Below, piece by piece: positions 1 to 9,161 of a stretch of DNA of 64,000 nucleotides. The stretch is taken from NCBI GenBank assembly GCA_018261935.1, contig JAGTRP010000003.1, positions 186,001 to 250,000 on the forward strand, given 5' to 3'. The notes beneath the pieces were generated by a model. That model worked only from the letters and a program-made list of their open reading frames with translations. It did no database searches and was not told the origin of the DNA. Origin of the DNA: Rhodocyclaceae bacterium. Lineage in GTDB: Bacteria; Pseudomonadota; Gammaproteobacteria; Burkholderiales; Rhodocyclaceae. A program made the position numbers and the translations under genes. Numbering within the stretch: the first letter of the stretch is position 1; each line of letters starts with the position of its first letter.

Positions 1-485
1 CGCCGCAGGCTGGCCTCGATGGAGCCGATCACCACATTGGCGCTGGAATAGGCCTCCCGGCAGCGCTGGGCATAGACGATCACCGCCCGGTCCGGCCGCT
101 TGCCGGCCTCGCCATTGGGGGTGTAGGCATCGTCGGAGCGGATCTTGCGGTCGGAGGTATAGCGGTTGACCATGGAATCCATGTTCCCCGCCGTCACCCC
201 GAAGAAGAGATTGGGCTTGCCCAGGCGCTTGAAGTCGGCGGCCGAATGCCAGTCCGGCTGACTGATGATGCCGACCCGGAAGCCCTGGGCCTCCAGCAGC
301 CGCCCGACAAGCGCCATGCCGAAGCTGGGATGGTCGATGTAGGCGTCCCCCGTGACCAGGATGATGTCGCAGGAATCCCAGCCAAGGGTTTCCATCTCGG
401 CCCGGGACATGGGCAGGAAAGGCGCCTTGCCGAAGCGGTGAGCCCAGAACTTGCGATAGGAAAAGAGCGGTGCTACCGGTTGCAT
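1..485 (-). CDS. ygiQ: YgiQ family radical SAM protein, N-terminal part (cut by window edge)
   Basis: The 161 codons present encode the N-terminal domain that precedes the radical SAM core in the YgiQ/UPF0313 family. Visible family blocks are [13 protein letters not shown] near residue 8, [15 protein letters not shown] near 36, [20 protein letters not shown] near 52, [20 protein letters not shown] near 88 and GSIEASLRR at the cut edge. The start ATG at 485 precedes [10 protein letters not shown]. The catalytic CxxxCxxC cluster motif would lie beyond the window, so the enzyme activity is inferred from family membership. The physiological substrate of YgiQ is unknown. It lies upstream of the left edge in transcription direction and is separated by 67 bases from the permease gene that precedes it on the same strand. 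Confidence 0.9.
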   Translation of the reverse strand, partial: MQPVAPLFSYRKFWAHRFGKAPFLPMSRAEMETLGWDSCDIILVTGDAYIDHPSFGMALVGRLLEAQGFRVGIISQPDWHSAADFKRLGKPNLFFGVTAGNMDSMVNRYTSDRKIRSDDAYTPNGEAGKRPDRAVIVYAQRCREAYSSANVVIGSIEASLR

Positions 486-552
486 CGGTGAATATCTTTA
501 CGGTGGATCGGGTGAAAAGCAGCGAAGGCGGATTGTCGCACCGAAACCGGGT

Positions 553-3042
553 TCAGGCACCTGCCCGTAGCGCCAGCAGGGGCGGCGCCCGCAGGAGCCG
601 CGTCATGCCCAGCCAGCCCACGGCTACCGACAGCAGGGCCGAGGCGGCCGTCGCCAGGGGCAGGACCCAGGGATCGAAGGGGATATCGAGCTGGAAGGCC
701 TTGCGGGCCACAACTTCCCCCACGACGGAAGCGCCGACCGCGGCGATCAGCCCGGCCAGGGCGCCGACCATGGCGAGCTCGGTGAACAGGGCCTGGCGCA
801 ACTGGGCCCGCCGGGCTCCCAGGGCCCGCATGATGGAAAGCTCGTAGCGGCGCTCGTCGAAAGCCGTAACCAGGGCCGCGTAGAGGACGATAGCCCCCGC
901 CGCCAGGGTGAACAGGAAGACGAACTGCACGGCGCTGGCCACCTGGGCCATGATGGCCTGGAGCTGGCGCAGGATGGCGGCCACGTCGATCACCGTCAGG
1001 TTCGGGAAGCGGGCCACCAGCCGATGGGTCAGATCCGCGCTGCCGGCGGGCAGATGGAAGCTGGTGATGTAGCTGGCCGGGAAGCCTTCCAGGACTCCCG
1101 GGGGGGTCAGGACGAAAAAATTGACCCGCATCGAATCCCAATCCAGCTTCCTCAGCCCGACCACCTCCACCGTGCTCGGCTGGCCACCAATGACGAACTC
1201 CAGCCGGTCGCCCACCCGGATGCCGAGAGTCTTGGCCAGTCCTTCCTCCACCGAGGCCACGCCCTTACCGGCATCACTCTTGCCGAACCAGCGTCCCGCC
1301 ACCACCCGGTTGCCGGTTGGCAACCCGGCCCGCCAGGAAAGATTGAACTCCCGCTCGATGAGGCGCTGGGCCTGCTCGTCCTCCGAATAGTCGGCGGCGC
1401 TCACCGGGCGCCCGTCGATGCTCACCAGCCGGCCCCGCACCATGGGCGCCAATTCCGCCGCCACGCCCCCCGCCGCCAGAACCCGGCCCACGGCATCCAC
1501 CTGATCCGGCTGGATATTGATGACGAAGCGGTTGGGGGCATCCGGCGGCGTGGACCGCTGCCAGGCTGCCAGCAGCTCGGTCCGGGTGACGGTCAGGAGC
1601 AGCATGGCCATGATTCCCAGGGCGAGGGCGACGATCTGCACCGTGCTCGCCCAGGCATGGCGCTCCAGGTTGGCCAGCCCCTGGCGCCAGCCGAAACGGC
1701 CCGCGCCCCGTATCGCCCCGAGGCTGCGCACCGCACCCCGAGCCGCCAGGACGAAGACCAGGAGGGCCAGGGCGAAGCCGCCGACGGCATAGGTCCCGAG
1801 GCGGATATCGCCGGCCATCCAGTACATGAGCGCCACCAGGAAGCCCAGGCCGAGGCCGTAGCCGCCGAGGAAGGTCGGCTGCGGCGGTCCCAGTTCCCGG
1901 CGCAGCACCCGCAGGGTCGGCACCCGCCGCAACTGGAACAGGGGCGGCAGGGCGAAGCCGAAGAGGAGCACCGCCGCCACCGCCCCCCCCTGCCCCACCG
2001 GCAGCCAGGACGGCGCCGGCAAGGGCGTCGCCAGCAGGCTGGCGAGCCAGGCGTGGAGGCCGAAATGGGCGGCATAGCCGGCCAGGCAGCCGATCCCTGC
2101 GGCCAGGACGGAAAGCATGACGAAGAGGCCGACATGGAGACGCACCAGCCCATCCTGGGTGGCTCCCAGGCAGCGCATGACGGCGCAGGCATCCAGATGG
2201 CGCTGCATGTAGCGGCGGGCCGCCAGGGCCACCGCCACGGCGGCCAGCACCACGGTCAGCAGGGTGGCGAGACCGAGGAATTTCTGGGCCCTTTCCAGGG
2301 CGGTGCGGATTTCGGGCCGGGCATTGCGGGCATCCTCGATGCGCTCTCCCCGCCCCAGCCGGGGGGCGATCCAGGAGCGGAAGTCCTCCACCGCTGCCGG
2401 TTCCCCGGTCACCAGCAGCCGGTAGCTCACCCGGGAGCCCACCTGGAGCAGCCCGGTGGCCGGCAGGTCCTCCAGGTTCATCATGAGGCGCGGGGCGACG
2501 CTGAAAAAATTGATTCCCCGGTCGGGCTCCAGGGTGAGGACGGCGGCGACGCGGAGGCTGGTCTTTCCCAGGCTGACCCGGTCGCCGTCTTTGGCGCCCA
2601 GGGCGGTGGTCAAGCGCTCATCCAGCCAGACGGCGCCCCGGGCCGGCCCGCCGCTGGCCGGGACGCCGGGCACCCCCAGGCTCGGTGCCGTGTGGAGGGT
2701 GCCGCGCAGGGGATAATCCGGGCTAACGGCCTTGACGTCGGCCAACTGGGCCTGGCCGTTGGCCAGCACCATGCTCGGGAAGAGCCGGGTCTCGGCGCGC
2801 CGCAGCCCCTGGGCAGCGGCTTCCCGGATGATGTCCGCGCTCCAGGGATGATCGGCAATGAGCAGGAGATCGGCGCCCAGGAGCTGATGGGACTCCCGTT
2901 CCAGCCCCTGGCGGATGCGGTCGGCGAAGAAGCTCACCGCCGTGGTCGCCGCCACGGCCACCACCAGCGCCAGGAAAAGGAGGCGCAGTTCGCCGGAGCG
3001 GAATTCGCGGCCAAGGAGCCGCCAGGCCATGGCAAACATCAC
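553..3042 (-). CDS. FtsX/YbbP-type ABC transporter permease
   Basis: An 829-residue inner-membrane protein with the architecture of YbbP/LolC/E-like exporters. A first membrane segment lies near residues 20-36, followed by a large periplasmic MacB-like domain. A bundle of segments covers about 255-425, a second periplasmic domain follows, and three more segments lie in the last 130 residues (FtsX domain, with LYAALVTAFDERRYE and MRALGARRAQLRQALFTE motifs). Length is close to E. coli YbbP (about 800). The ATP-binding partner (YbbA-type) is not adjacent, which is unusual. The start overlaps the end of radA by 4 bases, so the two are probably co-transcribed and translationally coupled. The substrate is unknown; such systems move lipids, lipoproteins or peptides across the envelope. 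Confidence 0.85.
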   Translation of the reverse strand: MMFAMAWRLLGREFRSGELRLLFLALVVAVAATTAVSFFADRIRQGLERESHQLLGADLLLIADHPWSADIIREAAAQGLRRAETRLFPSMVLANGQAQLADVKAVSPDYPLRGTLHTAPSLGVPGVPASGGPARGAVWLDERLTTALGAKDGDRVSLGKTSLRVAAVLTLEPDRGINFFSVAPRLMMNLEDLPATGLLQVGSRVSYRLLVTGEPAAVEDFRSWIAPRLGRGERIEDARNARPEIRTALERAQKFLGLATLLTVVLAAVAVALAARRYMQRHLDACAVMRCLGATQDGLVRLHVGLFVMLSVLAAGIGCLAGYAAHFGLHAWLASLLATPLPAPSWLPVGQGGAVAAVLLFGFALPPLFQLRRVPTLRVLRRELGPPQPTFLGGYGLGLGFLVALMYWMAGDIRLGTYAVGGFALALLVFVLAARGAVRSLGAIRGAGRFGWRQGLANLERHAWASTVQIVALALGIMAMLLLTVTRTELLAAWQRSTPPDAPNRFVINIQPDQVDAVGRVLAAGGVAAELAPMVRGRLVSIDGRPVSAADYSEDEQAQRLIEREFNLSWRAGLPTGNRVVAGRWFGKSDAGKGVASVEEGLAKTLGIRVGDRLEFVIGGQPSTVEVVGLRKLDWDSMRVNFFVLTPPGVLEGFPASYITSFHLPAGSADLTHRLVARFPNLTVIDVAAILRQLQAIMAQVASAVQFVFLFTLAAGAIVLYAALVTAFDERRYELSIMRALGARRAQLRQALFTELAMVGALAGLIAAVGASVVGEVVARKAFQLDIPFDPWVLPLATAASALLSVAVGWLGMTRLLRAPPLLALRAGA

Positions 3043-4394
3043 GTCTGGCGGATGCGCTCCACCGCCTCCTCCACCCGTCGCACCGCCATGATCTCCAGCC
3101 CCGGGATGCCCTGCTTGGGGCGATTGGCTTCCGGGATCAGGGCCATGGTGAACCCCAGCTTGGCGGCCTCCTTGAGGCGCTCCTGACCCCGGGGCGCCGG
3201 CCGGATTTCGCCGGCCAAGCCGACTTCGCCGAAGACCACGAGTTTCTGGGGCAGCGGCTTGTTCTTCAAGGAGGAGACGATGGCCAGGAGGACCGCCAGG
3301 TCGGCGGCCGGCTCGGTGATCTTGACCCCGCCGACGGCGTTGACGAACACATCCTGGTCGAAGCAGACGATGCCGGCGTGGCGATGGAGCACCGCCAGCA
3401 GCATCGCCAGGCGCTGGGCTTCCAGGCCCACGGTCAGGCGCCGGGGATTGCCGTGGGAGGTATCCACCAGGGCCTGGATCTCCACCAGCAGGGGGCGGGT
3501 CCCTTCCTGGGTGACCATGACGCAGGAGCCTGCCACTTCCTGGCCATGCTGGGACAGGAACAGGGCCGAGGGATTGTTGACCCCCTTCAGCCCCCGGTCG
3601 GTCATGGCGAACACCCCCAGCTCATTGACGGCGCCGAAGCGGTTCTTGAAGGCCCGGATGAGCCGGAAGCTGGAATGGGTCTCGCCCTCGAAATAGAGGA
3701 CGGTGTCCACAATGTGCTCCAGCACCCGGGGCCCCGCCAGGGCCCCTTCCTTGGTCACATGGCCCACCAGGATGACGGTGATGCCGATCTGCTTGGCCAG
3801 GCGGGTGAGCTGGGCAGCGCACTCCCGCACCTGGGCCACCGACCCCGGGGCGCTGGAGAGCTGATCGGACCAGAGGGTCTGGATGGAATCGATCACCGCC
3901 ACCAGGGGCTTTTCCCCCTGCAGGATGGCGAGGATGCGCTCCAGGTTGATCTCGGCCATGAGCTGCAGGCGACGGGTGTCGAGGGCCAGCCGCCTGGCCC
4001 GCAGGGCCACCTGCTCCCCCGATTCCTCGCCGCTCACGTACAGCACCTTGTGGGCGGCGGAGAGGCCGGCCAGGGCCTGCAGGAGAAGGGTGCTCTTGCC
4101 GATGCCGGGATCACCGCCGATGAGCACGACCCCGCCGGCCACCAAACCGCCTCCCAGGGCGCGGTCGAATTCGGAAATGCCGGTAGGGATGCGTTCGGCT
4201 TCCCGGGCCTCGATCTCGGACAGGGTTTGCAGCCGGGACACCGGCGCCAGGGACTCGAACCGGTGCCCGGTGGGCTTCTCGGCCACCGTTTCCACCAGGG
4301 TATTCCACTCCCCGCAGCCGGGACACTGGCCCTGCCACTTGGGACTGGTGGCACCGCATTCGGTGCAGGTATAGACAGACTTGCTTTTCGCCAT
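3039..4394 (-). CDS. radA: DNA repair protein RadA
   Basis: A 451-residue RadA/Sms, the RecA-like branch-migration helicase used in homologous recombination. All domains are visible in order. A C4 zinc finger (CTECG...CPGCGEW) lies near residues 8-31. A Walker A GDPGIGKST is near 93, and the RadA signature KNRFGAVNELGVF is near 250. A C-terminal Lon-like domain follows (DLAVLLAIVSSLKNKPLP, then VFGEVGLAGEIRPAP). The start at 4394 (MAKSKSVYTC) places the zinc finger at the N-terminus as in orthologues; an upstream in-frame ATG at 4412 would add six unconserved residues. It is divergent from the cyclic-nucleotide-binding gene 47 bases away and overlaps the downstream permease by 4 bases. Confidence 0.97.
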   Translation of the reverse strand: MAKSKSVYTCTECGATSPKWQGQCPGCGEWNTLVETVAEKPTGHRFESLAPVSRLQTLSEIEAREAERIPTGISEFDRALGGGLVAGGVVLIGGDPGIGKSTLLLQALAGLSAAHKVLYVSGEESGEQVALRARRLALDTRRLQLMAEINLERILAILQGEKPLVAVIDSIQTLWSDQLSSAPGSVAQVRECAAQLTRLAKQIGITVILVGHVTKEGALAGPRVLEHIVDTVLYFEGETHSSFRLIRAFKNRFGAVNELGVFAMTDRGLKGVNNPSALFLSQHGQEVAGSCVMVTQEGTRPLLVEIQALVDTSHGNPRRLTVGLEAQRLAMLLAVLHRHAGIVCFDQDVFVNAVGGVKITEPAADLAVLLAIVSSLKNKPLPQKLVVFGEVGLAGEIRPAPRGQERLKEAAKLGFTMALIPEANRPKQGIPGLEIMAVRRVEEAVERIRQT

Positions 4395-4441
4395 AGAGGC
4401 TGGAGGATACACTACCTGGGAACGCCCTCGCCCCCTTCATC

Positions 4442-4927
4442 ATGACCATCTGGACCAAGGAAAAATTCAGCTTTCAGGAACTGCAGCGGATCATGTTCCG
4501 GCTGCTCGAACGGGTCGACATCTTTGCCGGCCTCACCCAGCAGGAACTGCTCCAGATCCTGGAATCCGCCGAAAAGTGCACCTTCGCGGCCGGCGAGTCG
4601 ATCCTCCGTGAAGGCAGCACCGGTTCCTTCGTCTACATCATCATCGACGGCCGAGTGACGGTGCTCAAGTCGGCGGCTTCAGGGCAAAGCACCGAACTGG
4701 CCCAATTGGAGGCCGGCGACAGCTTCGGGGAGATGTCCCTGGTGGATCAGGAACTGCGGTCCGCTTCCGTCGTCGCCCTGACGCCCTGCGTCCTGCTGCG
4801 CCTGTCCGAGAACGCCTGCTGGCACGACCCCACGGGCAGCGCCAAGATTTTCCGCAATATCGCCCGTATTCTCAGCCACCGCCTGCGGGACATGGACGAC
4901 GCCTTCGTCCTCGGCCGGCGGCGTTAG
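4442..4927 (+). CDS. Stand-alone cyclic nucleotide-binding domain protein
   Basis: A 161-residue soluble protein that is essentially one Crp-type cyclic nucleotide-binding beta-roll (about residues 20-140) with no helix-turn-helix. The N-terminal LLERVDIFAGLTQQEL is the usual entry helix. VYIIIDGRVTVLK and the phosphate-binding cassette GDSFGEMSLVDQELRSASV, with its Glu and Arg, are present, so nucleotide binding is plausible. The lack of a DNA-binding or enzymatic domain means it must act through a partner, which the context does not identify. It is divergent from radA, and its last four bases overlap the end of alr on the other strand, leaving no room for a terminator between the two convergent genes. 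Confidence 0.85.
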   Translation: MTIWTKEKFSFQELQRIMFRLLERVDIFAGLTQQELLQILESAEKCTFAAGESILREGSTGSFVYIIIDGRVTVLKSAASGQSTELAQLEAGDSFGEMSLVDQELRSASVVALTPCVLLRLSENACWHDPTGSAKIFRNIARILSHRLRDMDDAFVLGRRR

Positions 4928-6024
4928 CCCGGGCCGCTTTCCCCCACCTCCACCGGCACCCGGGGCGCCAGGGCGCAGAAGAGCTCGTAGGCAATGGTGC
5001 CGGCGGCAGAGGCCACTTCGTCGGCCGGCACCTCTCCAGCCACGCCGCGTCCCCAGAGGGTGACGGGCGCGCCGATGCCGGCCTCGGGAATCGAAGTCAG
5101 GTCGCAGGCCAGCATATCCATAGAAACCCGGCCCAGGGTGCGGGTGCGCCGGCCCAGGACGGCGATGGGCGTGCCGGTTTCGGCATGGCGGGGATAGCCG
5201 TCGGCGTAGCCGCAGGCGACGATGCCCACCCGGGTCGGTCCTTCGGCGGCAAAGGTGCCGCCGTAGCCCACCCGCTCCCCGGCACCGATGTGCTGGACGG
5301 CGATAATGCGGCTTTCCAGGCTCATCACCGGTTCAAGGCCCAGTTCGGCCGCCGACCGGTCGGCAAAAGGGCTTGCGCCGTAGAGCATGATGCCGGGCCG
5401 GACCCAATCGCCGTGGGTATCGGGATGGCGCAGGACGGAGGCCGAGTTGGCCAGGCTTACCGGGCCCCTCCACCCCCCGGTCATGGCACGGAAGCGCTCC
5501 ATCTGCCAAGCGACGCCCCGGGCCCCGTCGGCCTCGGCGAAATGGGCCATGAGGGTGATGTCGGCGGCAGCCCCTCGCAGCCGGGCCAATGCCGCGGGCA
5601 ACTCGCCGGCCGAAAAGCCCAGCCGGTTCATGCCGGTGTTCAGCTTGAGGTAGATGGACAGGGGCGAGGCAGTCGGTCCCGGAGCAAGCATCATGTCCAG
5701 CTGATCGGTGCAATGGACAGCGGCGGTGAGCCCATATTCCAGCACGGCCCGCCGATCCCGGGAGGCGAATATTCCCTCCAGGAGGAGGATGGGCTGCCTG
5801 ATGCCGGCTTCCCGCATGGCGATCGCGGTCTCGGCCTCGAGCACCGCAAAGCCGTCGGCCGCCTCCCGAAGCCCCGCCATGGCCCGCCACAGGCCATGGC
5901 CGTAGGCATCAGCCTTGACAACGGCCCAGGCCTTGGCGGCGGGAGCCAGGCGCTTGGCATGGAGGTAATTGCGGCGCAGCGCCGCCGGATCGATGCGGGC
6001 GAGGATGGGGCGAGACGTCTTCAT
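4924..6024 (-). CDS. alr: Alanine racemase
   Basis: A 366-residue PLP enzyme that interconverts L- and D-alanine to supply peptidoglycan. The PLP-binding lysine is in WAVVKADAYGHG (Lys37). The opposing catalytic tyrosine is in the RVGYGGTF block of the C-terminal beta domain. VSMDMLACDLT and the closing GTIAYELFCALAPRVP are typical. The length matches bacterial Alr (about 360). It lies one base downstream of the LysR-type regulator gene on the same strand, so the two probably share a transcript. It ends convergently with the cyclic-nucleotide-binding gene with a 4-base overlap. Confidence 0.96.
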   Translation of the reverse strand: MKTSRPILARIDPAALRRNYLHAKRLAPAAKAWAVVKADAYGHGLWRAMAGLREAADGFAVLEAETAIAMREAGIRQPILLLEGIFASRDRRAVLEYGLTAAVHCTDQLDMMLAPGPTASPLSIYLKLNTGMNRLGFSAGELPAALARLRGAAADITLMAHFAEADGARGVAWQMERFRAMTGGWRGPVSLANSASVLRHPDTHGDWVRPGIMLYGASPFADRSAAELGLEPVMSLESRIIAVQHIGAGERVGYGGTFAAEGPTRVGIVACGYADGYPRHAETGTPIAVLGRRTRTLGRVSMDMLACDLTSIPEAGIGAPVTLWGRGVAGEVPADEVASAAGTIAYELFCALAPRVPVEVGESGPG

Positions 6025-6025
6025 G

Positions 6026-6928
6026 TTACAGCGTCAATTCTCTCAGCTTTTGCTTGGCAAAGTCGATGAAAGTCGCAGTCAGGCGGGAGCGGAAACGGTC
6101 CTGGGGATAGACCAGGTAAAGGCTGCGCTTCAGTTCGGGCTTCAGGGGAATGGCCGCCAGGGTGCCGAGTTGCTGCTCCTTGTCGAAAACCGCCCGGGAA
6201 ACGATGGCGAAGCCCAGCCCGGTACTGACCACTCCCTTCAAGGCCTCGGGGCTGCCCAGTTCCATGAGGGTCTTCAGGCTCTCGGGCGGGATGCCGGCGA
6301 CGCGGAAGTAGGCGTCGGTGACCTCCCGGGTGCCGGACCCCGGTTCCCGGGAAATGAATTCGTATTCCTGCAGCATCTTGGGCGTCACTTCGGGGAAGCC
6401 CGCCAGGGGATATTCCGGGGCGCAGATGACCATCAGCTCGTCGTCGCAGCAAATCTCGGACGAGAGGCCGTGCATCTTCGCCGGTGCCTCGATGAGCCCC
6501 ACGTCCAGGGTATGTTCGGCGATACGGTTCTCGATGGTCTCCGAATTGGCGACGATGAGGCGGGCCCTCACCTGGGGATAGAGGGCATTGAATTCCCCCA
6601 GCACCCGGGGCAGCATGAATTCGGCGATGGTGGTGCTGGCCCCGACCAGGAGCGGCCCCCGCATCTCGCCGGTCATTTCCGACAGGCGCATTTCCATCTC
6701 GTCCGAGAGCGCCAGGATCTTTTCGGCGTATTGCAGCACCAGTTCGCCGGCCGGGGTCAGGGCGATGCGGGCATGGCCGCGCTCGAACAGGCGGGTGTTG
6801 AATTGCTCCTCGAGCTGCTTGATCTGAAAAGTGACCGCAGGCTGCGTCATGAACAAGGCGTCGGCCGCCTTGGTGAAGCTCAGATTCTTTGCCACTGCAT
6901 GGAAGACCTGCAGGCGCCGGTCGGCCAT
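6026..6928 (-). CDS. LysR family transcriptional regulator (CysL/YeiE-like)
   Basis: A 300-residue LysR-type regulator. The N-terminal winged helix-turn-helix is clear (LQVFHAVAKNLSFTKAADAL, then TQPAVTFQIKQLEEQF). A substrate-binding domain runs from about residue 90 to the end, with REPGSGTREV as its ligand-loop signature. The start at 6928 is chosen because GGGAGAG lies five bases before it and orthologues begin MADRRLQVF; longer in-frame starts lack a ribosome site. It is transcribed divergently from lplT across about 150 bases and sits directly before alr. The ligand is not evident. CysL/YeiE relatives respond to sulfur status or iron, but this is only a family analogy. Confidence 0.9.
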   Translation of the reverse strand: MADRRLQVFHAVAKNLSFTKAADALFMTQPAVTFQIKQLEEQFNTRLFERGHARIALTPAGELVLQYAEKILALSDEMEMRLSEMTGEMRGPLLVGASTTIAEFMLPRVLGEFNALYPQVRARLIVANSETIENRIAEHTLDVGLIEAPAKMHGLSSEICCDDELMVICAPEYPLAGFPEVTPKMLQEYEFISREPGSGTREVTDAYFRVAGIPPESLKTLMELGSPEALKGVVSTGLGFAIVSRAVFDKEQQLGTLAAIPLKPELKRSLYLVYPQDRFRSRLTATFIDFAKQKLRELTL

Positions 6929-7033
6929 CGATTCTCTCCCAACCATAGTCAGACCATTATTCAAGCACAGATTCGGCGTCCCTGGCCGCAATGACGCCCA
7001 TTTGTCCTGGATTAATCGCCTCCGGGAATTCCA

Positions 7034-7042
7034 TGGTATAAC
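7034..7042 (+). promoter_or_regulatory. Possible extended -10 promoter element before lplT
   Basis: TGGTATAAC fits an extended -10 element (TG-N-TATAAT-like). No good -35 is seen at 17 bases. A start about seven bases downstream would give a leader of roughly 30 bases to the GTG start of lplT. The call is by eye and tentative. Confidence 0.3.
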
Positions 7043-7076
7043 CACGCCCACAATAAATCCGAGACTACGTATTCCA

Positions 7077-8342
7077 GTGCCGTTCGGCTTCTACATCATC
7101 ATGGCAGCGCAGTTTTTCTCTGCACTGGCCGATAACGCCCTGCTCATCGCCGCCATCTCCGCCCTGCGGGAAGTCCAGGCACCGCCGGAATACGAGCCCC
7201 TCCTCAAGACCTTCTTCACCCTCTCCTACGTCGTCCTGGCCGCCTTCGTCGGCGCCTTCGCCGATTCCATGCCGAAGTGGCGGGTCATGTTCATCAGCAA
7301 CACCGTCAAGATCGTCGGCTGCGGCATGATGTTCTTCGCCGTCCATCCCCTGCTCGCCTACGCCGTGGTCGGCCTGGGCGCCGCCGCCTACTCCCCCGCC
7401 AAGTACGGCATCCTGACCGAATACCTGCCCCATCGGCTGCTGGTGGTGGCCAACGGCTGGATCGAGGGGCTGACAGTCGGCGCCATCATCCTCGGCGTGG
7501 TCATCGGCGGCACCCTGATCAAGCCGGAGGTGGCCCATTCCCTGCTGGCCTTCGATTTTCCGGTCATCGATACCGGCATCGACACCGCCAGCAAGATGGC
7601 CATCTGCATCATCGGCGCCTTCTACGTCCTGGCTGCCTTATTCAACCTCTATGTGCCCGAAACCGGGGTCGACCATAAGCCGCTGAAGAAGAATCCCTGG
7701 TATCTGATCCACGAATTCAACCATTGCCTGATCCTCCTGTGGCGCGACAAGCTGGGGCAGGTTTCCCTGGCGGTGACCACGCTTTTCTGGGGGGCGGGCG
7801 CGACCCTGCAGTTCATCGTCATGAAGTGGGCGGAGGCGTCCCTCCAGATGGATCTTTCCAAGTCCTCGCTCCTGCAGGGGGTCGTGGCCATCGGCGTCGC
7901 CGCCGGCGCCATCGTGGCCGCCAAGTTCGTGACCCTGCGCAAGTCGGTCCGGGTCATTCCCCTGGGCATCGCCATGGGGCTCATCGTCCTGGTGATGAAC
8001 CTCGTCACCCACATGGCCGTGGCCATTCCCCTGCTGATCCTCATCGGCGGGCTGTCGGGCTTCTTCGTGGTGCCGATGAACGCCCTTCTGCAGCACCGGG
8101 GGCACATCCTGATGGGGGCCGGGCATTCCATCGCCGTCCAGAATTTCAACGAAAACCTCTCCATCCTGGTCATGACCGGCCTCTACTACCTGATGATCCG
8201 GATGGATTTTTCGATTTACCTGGTCCTGACCCTGTTCGGCCTTTTCGTATCCAGCCTGATGTACGTCATCAAGCGCCGGCACGAAGCCAACCAACGGGTC
8301 TATGACGACGTCCAGCACCTGGACGACAGCAACAGCCACTGA
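7077..8342 (+). CDS. lplT: Lysophospholipid transporter LplT (MFS)
   Basis: A 421-residue major facilitator protein with about 12 hydrophobic segments. LplT flips lysophospholipids (for example lyso-PE) across the inner membrane for re-acylation. LplT-type blocks include FYIIMAAQFFSALADNALLIAA at the N-terminus, SYVVLAAFVGAFADSMPKWR near 50, AAYSPAKYGILTEYLP near 100 and PMNALLQHRGH near 335. No ATG fits the family N-terminus; a GTG at 7077 (MPFGFYIIMAAQ) is the best start, with the reading frame open further upstream through the LysR gene on the other strand. The usual acyltransferase partner (Aas) is not fused here. It ends 9 bases from the convergent Crp/Fnr gene. Confidence 0.88.
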   Translation: MPFGFYIIMAAQFFSALADNALLIAAISALREVQAPPEYEPLLKTFFTLSYVVLAAFVGAFADSMPKWRVMFISNTVKIVGCGMMFFAVHPLLAYAVVGLGAAAYSPAKYGILTEYLPHRLLVVANGWIEGLTVGAIILGVVIGGTLIKPEVAHSLLAFDFPVIDTGIDTASKMAICIIGAFYVLAALFNLYVPETGVDHKPLKKNPWYLIHEFNHCLILLWRDKLGQVSLAVTTLFWGAGATLQFIVMKWAEASLQMDLSKSSLLQGVVAIGVAAGAIVAAKFVTLRKSVRVIPLGIAMGLIVLVMNLVTHMAVAIPLLILIGGLSGFFVVPMNALLQHRGHILMGAGHSIAVQNFNENLSILVMTGLYYLMIRMDFSIYLVLTLFGLFVSSLMYVIKRRHEANQRVYDDVQHLDDSNSH

Positions 8343-8351
8343 CAGGCAGTT

Positions 8352-9068
8352 CTACCAGTCGCAGCCTGCCGGACAAACGTAGGCGGAGAGGCGCAGCACG
8401 TCGGGAATGAAGTAGCCGCTGCCCTCGGAGACGATCAGCCCCTGCTCCCGCAGCTCCCGGAAGGCGCGGGAAAGGTGCTCGCTGGTGATGCCCAGGCGGG
8501 CGGCGAGCTTCCTGCGGGGCAACGGCACCGTGAGGAAATAGCTGCCGTCCGGCGTCCGGGGCGCATGGTTGAACTGGCACAGCAGGTAGCACACCAGGCG
8601 GGCGGTGGCGTTCTTGGTGCGTTGGGTGAAAACATCCCGGGAAAAATACTCGATGCGCTCATTGATGAGGGCCAGCAGATGGCGGCCGAACTCGGGATAG
8701 CGCTCGATCCACTGCCCCACCCTTTCCTCGGGCAGGCGCAGCACGGTTGCCTGGGTCAGGGCCCGCACCGAATAGGGGCGCGGCGTGCCGGAAAAGAGCC
8801 CCTCTTCGCACAGGAAATCGCCGGTCTTGGCGAATTCGACAATTTTTTCATGGCCCGCCCCGGCGGTCAGGACCAGTTCCACGGCACCGTGGACCATGAC
8901 ATAAAGGCCCGGTGATTCGGCACCAGCCTCAAGCAGCACGTCCCCCGGTTCCAGGTCGAACAGCATTTCCGGGTCGGCCGCGAGACGGTCGAACCCGCTC
9001 TCCACGGGCAGGTACCCGAGCGGGGTTGTGGATTTGAGAAAGGCGATGTCGGTGGGCGAAATACGCAC
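8352..9068 (-). CDS. Crp/Fnr family transcriptional regulator
   Basis: A 238-residue regulator with an N-terminal cyclic-nucleotide-binding fold (about residues 35-150) and a C-terminal winged helix-turn-helix. The recognition region reads RRKLAARLGITSEHLSRAFR, followed by LREQGLIVSEG. It begins at a GTG preceded by AAAGGA at good spacing. It has no Fnr-type N-terminal cysteine cluster, so it is not a classic oxygen-sensing Fnr; the last residues CPAGCDW contain two cysteines of unknown relevance. In the effector fold the segment EEGLFSGTPRPYSVRALT replaces the cAMP-binding cassette, so the ligand is uncertain. It is upstream of nothing obviously co-regulated: lplT is convergent and udg ends upstream. 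Confidence 0.88.
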   Translation of the reverse strand: MRISPTDIAFLKSTTPLGYLPVESGFDRLAADPEMLFDLEPGDVLLEAGAESPGLYVMVHGAVELVLTAGAGHEKIVEFAKTGDFLCEEGLFSGTPRPYSVRALTQATVLRLPEERVGQWIERYPEFGRHLLALINERIEYFSRDVFTQRTKNATARLVCYLLCQFNHAPRTPDGSYFLTVPLPRRKLAARLGITSEHLSRAFRELREQGLIVSEGSGYFIPDVLRLSAYVCPAGCDW

Positions 9069-9161
9069 GGCAAATCCTTTCAGGCAGGGCTGGCAGGAAC
9101 TGTAGCGGCCGGAATCGGGTAGCGCAACGACACAGATCAGAAAAAACGGCTGGGAGAACGC

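Noticed and set aside
1024-3186. 720-codon open frame antisense to the permease gene, and similar long frames at 38611-41142 and 53492-56902
   Set aside because: They are mirror frames of clear genes in GC-rich DNA. Composition is Gly/Gln/His-rich and low-complexity with no family motif.
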